Below, in pieces: positions 57,246 through 64,000 of a DNA stretch of 64,000 nucleotides. A program made the position numbers and the translations under genes. Source of the DNA: Prorocentrum cordatum (lineage: Eukaryota; Sar; Dinophyceae; Prorocentrales; Prorocentraceae); the NCBI GenBank assembly GCA_963575745.1, contig CAUYUJ010017982.1, positions 386,413 to 450,412 of the forward strand. Direction: 5' to 3'. Position 1 is the first letter of the stretch. Each line of letters begins with the position of its first letter. The notes under the pieces are model-generated. The model searched no databases, was not told the DNA's origin, and saw only the letters and a list, made by a program, of their open reading frames with translations.

Positions 57246-57710
57246 GCCGTCGTCGTCGTCGCTCGTCGTAGTCGTCGTCGTCGTCACTCGTCGTCGCTCC
57301 TCGTCACTCGTCGTCACTCGTCGTCACTCGTCGTCGCTCGTCGTCGCTCGTCGTCACTCGTCGTCACTCGTCGTCACTCGTCGTCACTCGTCGTCACTCG
57401 TCGTCAGTCGTCGTCAGTCGTCGTCAGTCGTCGTCAGTCGTCGTCAGTCGTCGTCAGTCGTCGTCAGTCGTCGTCAGTCGTCGTCAGTCGTCGTCGTCGT
57501 CGTCATTCGTCGTCACTCGTCGTCACTCGTCGTCACGCGTCGTCACTCGTCGTCACTCGTCGTCACTCGCCGTCGATCGTCGTCACTCGTCGTCAATCGT
57601 CGTCGTCGTCGTCGATCGTCACTCGTCGTCGTCGTCGTCGTGGTCGTGGTTGTGGTGGTGGCGGTCGTCGTCGTCGTCGTCGTCGATCGTCGTCGTCGTC
57701 GAGGCGAGAA
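57246..57710 (+). repeat. CGTCGTCACT decamer minisatellite
   Basis: About 30 copies of a 10-mer, CGTCGTCACT giving way to CGTCGTCAGT (nine in a row, about 57405-57490), then back and into plain (CGT)n. Confidence 0.95.
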
Positions 57711-57865
57711 GGCGCAATAACGAAGCATATTCAATAGCACCATGCGGAACATGCATCCATGAGGCCCCTGACCCATCGACGAGTGACGACGGCGTGGCGG
57801 GATGGGCCGAAGGCCACGAGTAAGAGCAACCGTGAGGCATCTGGCCCACAATAAATGACACATAG

Positions 57866-58355
57866 AATATGCAAACGTGGTTGGCTGCATGAACAATCCA
57901 AAAAGTGCATAATGCATAAGCGCGAAGGACTACAACAAAAGAACAAGGACACATAGACAATTGTATGGCCGCAAACTCTTTGCACCGATCGCCCCTCGCA
58001 CGCGCGTAGCCGAGCGACTCATTGGACCCCAGATAGACAACAGAAGCGAAGTGGATGCCCGCATGGATGAACAATCGCAGATGCATAGATGACGAATCTC
58101 AGGGAGGAGAGAAGGCGCAAGAGCGAAATGAGACCGGGCTGCGCCTAAAAAGCGCGGCAGCCGAAATGGAATTCCAAGATAAGATGGCCCAACACGCTCC
58201 AGGAGCGCTTCGGAGGGCTAGAATATGCAAGCGTGGTCGACTGCATGAGCTATCACAGAAATGCATGATGCATAGGTGCGAAGAACTACGACAAAAAGCA
58301 ACGACACATAGAGAATTGTCTGACCACGCACTCCTTGCACAGATCGCCGGGGACA
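57866..58355 (+). repeat. Direct pair of ~130-bp repeats, ~355 bp apart
   Basis: 57866-57990 and 58221-58350 share AATATGCAARCGTGGT (R is A or G), CTGCATGA, AATGCATAA-type text, GGACACATAGA, AATTGT and a CTTTGCACMGATCGCC-like end. A CGGCAGCCGAAATG block also occurs at 58158 and 58554. Confidence 0.7.
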
Positions 58356-58744
58356 CGCGCATAGACTCACAAGCCACAATGGGCAGCAACATCTGAAGGG
58401 CCCTCGTCCGTTCAATGATCCCAGGGTGCGAGCGAGTAATAGTCGCATACTAGTCAGGCCACATAGAAAGTCCTGGCGTGATGTCTCAGGCTCGTGTTCG
58501 GTACGTCAGCTCCTCATAGAATTTAATGCCTGCTGTTCGAAACCTAGAGAACGCGGCAGCCGAAATGAGACCGGGCTGCGCACAGGGAACAGCCGAAATT
58601 AGATCCCCAGTGAGGTAGCTAAAATTGCCCGGGTATGGCCAGATATAGCAGGATGGAGTATAGGAGTGGGTGCATGCACGGACAGACAAATAGGTCAACC
58701 GAAAGTCCCCAACTTTCCGGGACCCAAGAGTACAACATACGTAT

Positions 58745-58830
58745 AGGCTATGCTATGCTATGCTATGCTATGCTATGCTGCGCTATACTGCGCTGCGCCA
58801 TGCCGTGCTATGCTATGCGACGCTGCGCTA
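58745..58830 (+). repeat. (ATGCT)n array, second locus
   Basis: Perfect ATGCT run at 58747-58780, then GCGCT/ATGCG variants. It merges directly into the decamer minisatellite. Confidence 0.9.
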
Positions 58831-59690
58831 TCTGGGAGCGCCTGGGAGCGCCCCGAGGCACTCGAGAGCGCCTGGGAGCGCCTGGGAGCACCTGGGAGCG
58901 CCTAGGAACGCTTGGGAGCACTTGGGAGCGCCTGGGAGCGCCTGGGAGCTTCTGGGGACGCCTGGAAGCGCCTGGGGGCACCTGGGAGCGCCTGGGAGCG
59001 CCTGGGCGCCTGGCAGCGCCAAGGAGTGTCTGGGAGCGCCTAGGAGCGCTTGCGAGGGGTTGGGAGCGCATGGGGGCGCCTGGGAGCGTCTGGGAGTGCC
59101 TGGGAGACCTGGGAGCGCCTGGGGCCGCCTGGGAGCGCCAAGGAGTGTCTGGGCGCGCCTGGGAGGAGCGCCCGAGAGCGCCGGGGAGCACCTGGGGGCG
59201 CCAGGGAGTGCCCGGGCGCCTGAAGCGCCAAGCAATGTCTGGGCGCCTAGGAGCGCTCGGGCGCGCTTGGGAGCGCCTGGGAACGCCTGGGAGCGCATGG
59301 GGGCGCCTGGGAGCGCCTGGGAGCACCTGGGAGCGCCTGAGAGAGCAATGAACTTGGGAGCGCCTGGGAGCGCCAAGGAGTGTCTGGGAGCACCTAGGGG
59401 CGCTTGGGAGCGATTGGGAGCGCCTGGGAGCGCCTGGAGCGTCTGGGAGCGCTTGAGAATGACTGGGGGCGCCTGAGAGCGCTTGGGAGCGCTTAGGAGC
59501 TCCTGGGAATGCCTGGGAGCGCCTGCGAGCGCGTGGGAGCGCCTGGGAGCGCTGGGGAGCGCCTGGGAGCGCCTGCGAGAGCTTAGGAACGCTTGGGCGT
59601 ACAGCGAGTACGCGAGAGCCAGGAGCGCATGGAGCGCTTGGGAGCGCATGGAACGGGGCTCCTGGAAGCGCCTGGGAGCGCCTGGGAGCA
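58831..59690 (+). repeat. GCGCCTGGGA decamer minisatellite
   Basis: About 860 bp of a 10-bp unit GCGCCTGGGA with AAGGAGTGTC and GCTTGGGA variants. Because 10 is not a multiple of 3, all three frames cycle, and frames of 230-380 codons stay open on both strands. These are not genes. Confidence 0.95.
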
Positions 59691-59940
59691 GATGGTGAGG
59701 GTTTGGGTTGCTTGCATGTAGTCGTATGGCCCGGGGGCGCTTCCGTGCGCGCCCGCTCGCAGATGGTGAGGCTTTGCATGGGCTGGTTGCATGTAGTCGT
59801 ATGGCCCGAAAGCGTTTCCGTGCGTGCCCGCTCGCAGATGGTGAAGGTTTGCATGGGCTGGTTGCATGAAGTCGCATGGCGCGAGGGCGTTTCCGTGCGT
59901 GCCCGCTCGCAGATGGTGAGGGTTTGCATGGGTTGATTCG
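59688..59940 (+). repeat. 75-bp tandem repeat, 3.4 copies
   Basis: GCAGATGGTGA starts at 59688, 59759, 59834 and 59909. The unit contains GCATGGGCTGGTTGCATG, TCGTATGGC and TTTCCGTGCGTGCCCGCTC. Confidence 0.9.
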
Positions 59941-60030
59941 ATGCGCGTGATCAGGACATAATAGTTGTTGCATAGAATGGACAGGAGATTTGTTATGTTA
60001 GAACAGGAGATGTCAGGAAATAAAATGTTT

Positions 60031-60155
60031 TGCAAGGGATGGCGAGGGCCTGCAGAACGCATGATCAGGAACTCGTATATGTTGCAAGGGATGGCGAGGG
60101 TTTACAGCACGCATGATCAGGAAATCGTATTTCTTGCAAGGGATGGCGCTGGATT
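60031..60155 (+). repeat. 52-bp tandem repeat, 3 copies
   Basis: TGCAAGGGATGGCG starts at 60031, 60083 and 60135; CGCATGATCAGGAA is shared by the first two. Confidence 0.85.
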
Positions 60156-60249
60156 ACACCCAGGGCTGCCAGGAAATAGTATTTTTGCTATGGATTATGC
60201 ACGCAAGAGTTCGGATGACACCGGGACGCGTGGAGCCAGGATGTTCAGG

Positions 60250-60923
60250 GTTTAATAATCATAAGATTAGAGAATCCACTAGCCCAAACTCGCAGCCTGT
60301 TGGACGTGTCTCACCCACCCATGACCCAAGACATATTGATCTCAAAACGACGACGATGTTGTCTCCACACCGTGTCGCTGGCGCTGGGCCGAGCCCTCCA
60401 CCGCGCCACGGCGGAATCGTAGCGATGCGTTGAGACCCGGCTTGCCCCGCTCACCAGCGCCGCCCACCGCGGCGCCCCCAGAAAAGCGTCGACGAGGCGC
60501 AGCTGCGCCTTCCTCCGGGAGCTTCTCGGCGAGAGGCTCCCGAGGGAAGGGGGCTTCTGGGCGGCCGTGGTCGTCCTGCCGCGCTGGCTCCGTGGCGCTT
60601 GAGCGCGCCGCGGAGTGTCAGCGCGACGGGGCGGCCATAGCCGCTCGGAAACCCAGGGGGCCATGTCCAGCCTCCACGGGGCGGCCCCTGGGAAAGGGCA
60701 CGGGGGCGGCGCTCAACCCGAAAGGGTCGAGGTCGCGCCCGTACTTTTCGCAAAGGACTAACGACGCCATGTCTGGCATTCCGATGTCAGCATCTCCTCC
60801 CGAAACGCCATTCCTGGCACTCCGAGGCCAAGAATCTGCGTGAGGGGTGCGCCGAAATGGGGGGCGGCATAAGGGGCGCGGAAGGGCGTCCGTGAGAGCT
60901 TCACGATTTAAGTATTTATAGGC
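60250..60923 (-). other. Unassigned sequence, weak coding-like patch
   Basis: The minus strand near 60500-60400 reads VDAFLGAPRWAALVSG and STHRYDSAVARW, slightly reminiscent of the N-terminal arm of tyrosine recombinases, but too short to name. No other feature seen. Confidence 0.2.
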
Positions 60924-60952
60924 TCTTAGTTCTTAGGGCTTAGGGTTTTGGG
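60924..60952 (+). repeat. Degenerate telomere-like tract
   Basis: TCTTAGGGCTTAGGGTTTTG preceded by CTTAGT: TTAGGG-type units, shortly before the 195-bp repeat. Confidence 0.5.
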
Positions 60953-61342
60953 TAATTGGCAGGGGCAGGAGGGGAGGATACAGTCAGCCCGTGTAGGAAG
61001 GAGGCGCGAGAAGGGTGCGAGGCGCCCTCGGAGGCCCACTTCGAGGCTCTCGAGCGGGGCCCGCGACCCACGGAGAGCGGCCAACGATGCACCGAGGAGG
61101 CAAGGATGCGAGGGTACCCTTGGGAGGGCTGCCAAGAGGGGGGCGGGCAATTGGCAGGGGCAGGAGGGGAGGACACAGTCGATCTGTGTAGGAAGGAGGC
61201 GCGAGAAGGGTGCGAGGCGCCCTCGGAGGCCCACTTCGAGGCTCTCGAGCGGGGCGCGACCCACGGAGAGTGGCCAACGAGGCACCGAGGAGGCAGGGAT
61301 GCGAGGGTACCCTTGGGAGGGCTGCCCGTTCTCACTATGCGG
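60953..61342 (+). repeat. 195-bp tandem duplication
   Basis: Two copies starting at ATTGGCAGGGGCAGGAGGGG (60955 and 61150) match nearly base for base for about 185 bp, ending at GTACCCTTGGGAGGGCTGCC. The text joining them (CTGCCAAGAGGGGGGCGGGC) also precedes the telomeric tract at 56585. Confidence 0.9.
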
Positions 61343-62385
61343 GTTGACTCTAGCCAAGGGAGGGGCATCTGGCCGACGATCCAAGACGGGTTCTACGCGA
61401 GTTGACGCAACGACCTTTCGCGGCGGCTTACGCGAGCCGCTGGCGCGGCACGCCACAATGGAGACGGGGGCGCCTATGAGCGACATTGCGCGGGCAGCTT
61501 ACGCGCGAATGTCGGCGCAGACGACCCTCTTATTTTTCGCCGCCCAACTGGCAGAAGCAAGAGGGGTGGATAGCCAAGGAGCGGGCATCTGTCGTCGACG
61601 GCACGGGCGATCGGAGCCCCTGATACACGTAATCCCCGCTGGGCTATCCGCCCTTGTTGGGGGGTAGCGAATCAGCTCACGCGGCGGACCTTCCCAGCGC
61701 TTCCCCGCGCCGCAGGCGCCTGTCCAGGGAAGGCGTCTGGCGGCGGGGCCGAAACCAGCTGCAGCAGCAGCAACAGCAGCAGCGGCCCGATCAAACCAAA
61801 AGGTTGACCCGTGAACGGGCGGGGCACGGTTATGGAAAGCAGAAGCAATGCGACCTGCATGCATTGATGTCGGGGACGTGCACGGCGGGAAACCAGCTAC
61901 ACGCAGCAGACTCCCCAGAATCCTCCTCGGCGTCCGACCCGGGAAAGTGGTGCCCGGGCGCGCGGTCTGGGCCCGGCGCTCGTGGACGACGGCAGCGTCG
62001 GCCCGTGGACGGCCCCCCCCTCGTCGCGCCGTGGCAGCGCCACGACGGCGGGCTTCTGGCCGCTGCTTGGCCCCGGGCGCGCTCAACTCGGGCCTGGCTC
62101 ACGCGCGCCAGCCGCCCGGAACAGCCAGCGCGACCCCTCGGAGCAGCCGCGCGGAGCGCGCGCTGCTGCGCTCCACCCAAATAACCCTCGGCTGATGAAA
62201 AATGAGGGGGTCCGCCCCGACCAGATTTCCCCGGTGCGGCGGCAACGGGCCCGTCGTGGACAGAGACTCAAAAACGATTTGTCGCCGCACGGACCATTTA
62301 AAATCAATCGAATGATTTGTGCGACGTGCGATGGGCACGCCGTGGACGGCTCACTTCACGAACGTGTGACGCGCAATATTTTTGG
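61343..62385. other. Unassigned GC-rich sequence
   Basis: Contains a (CAG)n patch (61758-61790). No gene recognised. Confidence 0.4.
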
Positions 62386-63082
62386 TGCGACAGCGACGGG
62401 GGGGTGGCAAGACAGATGGACAGCGCAAACCACGCAGGTGGATTAACGGTGCGACAGCGACCGCGGGGCCGCGAAATTCTCCGCGCGGTGCGACGGCGAC
62501 GAGGGGAGGGGGCCAGGCAGATGGCCAGCGCGTAACTACACATGATGGCTAGGCCAACGGTGCGACAACGACCGGCGGGGCCGCGACAGATACAGAGTTG
62601 TTCCCCACACGCATCCCGCGCGGCGCGACGGCGACGGAGGTTGGTCTCGCAGATGGACCCAGCACGCGGTGGACCTACCAGAAGTGTGGCAGCCGGCGGC
62701 GGCCTCGAGACAGATCAGCGTGACCAGGGCCTCCCAGGCGCGACGGAGACGGAGCTTGGTCTCACAGATGGACCCAGCACGCGGTGGACCTACCAGAAGT
62801 GTGGCAGCCGGCGGCGGCCTCGAGACAGATCAGCGTGACCAGGGCCCCCCAGGCGCGACGGCGACGGAGATTGGTCTCGCAGATGGACCCAGCACGCGGT
62901 AGACCTACCAAAAGTGCGGCAGCTGGCGGCGGCCTCGAGACAGATCAGCGTGACCAGGGCCCCCCAGGCGCGACGGCGACGGAAGTTGGTCTCGCAGATG
63001 GACCCAGCACGCGGTGGACCTACCAAAATTGCGGCAGCTGGCGGCGGCCTCGAGACAGATCAGCGTGACCAGGGCCCCCACA
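62386..63082 (+). repeat. 115-bp tandem repeat, four good copies plus degenerate start
   Basis: ATGGACCCAGCACGCGGT starts at 62653, 62768, 62883 and 62998, exactly 115 bp apart. Units share GGCGGCGGCCTCGAGACAGA and GCGTGACCAGGGCC. Earlier GTGCGACAGCGACCG-type text (62386-62625) is a more decayed continuation. Confidence 0.9.
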
Positions 63083-63094
63083 GGTCTCAGAAGG

Positions 63095-63475
63095 CACCAA
63101 AGAAAGCACCGCGGCCACCACGGCCACCAAAGCCACCGCGGCCACCGCGCCCGCCAAGAGTACCACGGCCGCCACGACCGCCACGGCTACCACGGCCAAC
63201 ACGACGGCCAACACGGCCACCAAAGCCGCCACGGACGCCCTGACGAGTCCACTGGAACTCTGAAGCCCCTTGAGGGGCTCCTCGAGGGCTCCAAAACGGC
63301 CCCACAAGCGCCAAAGATCGCCCCAAAGGCGCCCCAAGAAGCTCCACGGCCCCTAAGAGGGCCCAAGAAAGCCCCAAGAGGGCCTCAAGAGGGCCCAACG
63401 ACCCCCCAAACGAAACTCCAAGATGACACCGACCCCACCCCCAAGAAAAGCTCCAGGAGGGTCCCAAGAGTAACT
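63095..63475 (+). repeat. GCCACCACG 9-mer and CCCCAAGAGGG repeats
   Basis: 63105-63235 is made of GCCACCACG/GCCACCAAA 9-mers. 63260-63475 is made of CCCCAAGA, GGGCC and GGCTCC words, an opposite-strand relative of 53.76-54.31 kb. Confidence 0.75.
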
Positions 63476-63514
63476 CAAGATGGCTCTAAGAGTCGTCCAA
63501 TGACCAAGGGGCTC

Positions 63515-63821
63515 TCGCGTCGAAAACGACGACGGGCGACGACGAAAACGACGAGGACTGATGACGACTGATGACCAAAGGGCTCTCACGACGACAACGG
63601 CGACGACTGACGACGACGACCAACAACGACTGACGACGACAACAACGACGACTGACCGACGACGACACGACCATCGACGACGAATACGACAACGATGACC
63701 GCAACCGACGACGACGACGACGGACGACCGACAACGACGACTACCAAAGGCCGCTCCCAAAAGTCGCCGCTGGCTGGCGGGCTGGCCCGCCGCGCCAGCC
63801 TCCGCGTCGGGCTACGACGAC

Positions 63822-63866
<45 letters not shown>

Positions 63867-64000
63867 ATGAAGCGTGACGAGTGACGAAGGACGACGACGA
63901 CAACGACGGCTACGACGACGACGAGTGGTGTCGTCAACAACGTCGATGACGACCGACGACGACTGACGACGACGACGGGCGACGACCGACGACGACGACA
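63515..64000 (+). repeat. (ACG)n / GACGACTGACGAC microsatellite
   Basis: ACG triplets with CTGACGACGAC variants, reaching the window edge. The longest pure run is at 63820-63866. Confidence 0.95.

Noticed and set aside
58808-59973. Open frames of up to 381 codons on both strands (Ala/Pro/Arg/Ser-rich)
   Set aside because: They consist entirely of the translated 10-bp GCGCCTGGGA repeat, which avoids stops in all frames.
60311-60664. Tyrosine-recombinase-like fragment
   Set aside because: Only a T-x-x-R-Y-x-x-A-V-like patch is seen; no catalytic R-H-R-Y residues.

Overview
This window reads as nuclear DNA of a dinoflagellate, most likely a Prorocentrum-like species (genus is inference). The signs are: GC-rich sequence packed with simple and tandem repeats; decayed retroelements of types I recall from dinoflagellate genomes; a 21-nt near-copy (one mismatch) of the dinoflagellate trans-spliced leader at 4510-4530; two short TTTAGGG-type telomeric tracts; and a tandem Cu/Zn-superoxide-dismutase-like gene fragment. 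I found no bacterial-style operon, no rRNA, no tRNA and no CRISPR array. I also found no intact host gene. Nearly every long open frame lies in a repeat or in a broken transposon.

Left part (1-7.8 kb): a decayed non-LTR retrotransposon (LINE 1) runs leftward off the window edge, in the order spliced-leader relic, ORF1-like region, endonuclease, reverse transcriptase. It abuts a ~90-bp minisatellite (4.53-5.35 kb). Next come at least three Cu/Zn-SOD-like domain units on the minus strand and one inverted unit on the plus strand (5.4-7.44 kb).

Second part (7.8-24.3 kb): a very large, old Ty1/copia-type LTR retrotransposon on the minus strand. Its ~265-bp LTRs are about 83% identical and exactly 16,200 bp apart. 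From right to left it holds a 5' LTR, a gag-like coiled-coil frame, the pre-integrase/integrase, RT, RNase H, an uncharacterised post-RNase H domain, and then about 6.9 kb of additional coding-like sequence of unknown function before the 3' LTR.

Middle part (24.3-46 kb): (GGA)n, (CTC)n, (CAT)n, (AACC)n, (GT)n, (CA)n and (AT)n tracts separated by unassigned sequence. Set among these are a near-perfect 67-bp-arm palindrome (32.86-33.01 kb), a pair of ~178-bp MITE-like elements (one with a 10-bp target duplication), a 5'-truncated LINE reverse transcriptase (40.5-42.7 kb) and a ~1.1-kb foldback element (43.3-44.45 kb) with a one-arm relative at 28.55-29.24 kb.

Right part (45.8-64 kb): an alternating A-B-A-B array of dispersed repeat modules joined by (CAA)n linkers (45.8-53.7 kb). 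It is followed by an almost unbroken run of micro- and minisatellites with unit lengths of 3, 4, 5, 10, 52, 75, 115 and 195 bp.

The retroelement genes show how the region was built: LINE and copia machinery inserted long ago and decayed through frameshifts and stops, while satellites expanded around them. Domain assignments were made by eye from conserved motifs. No database search was run.
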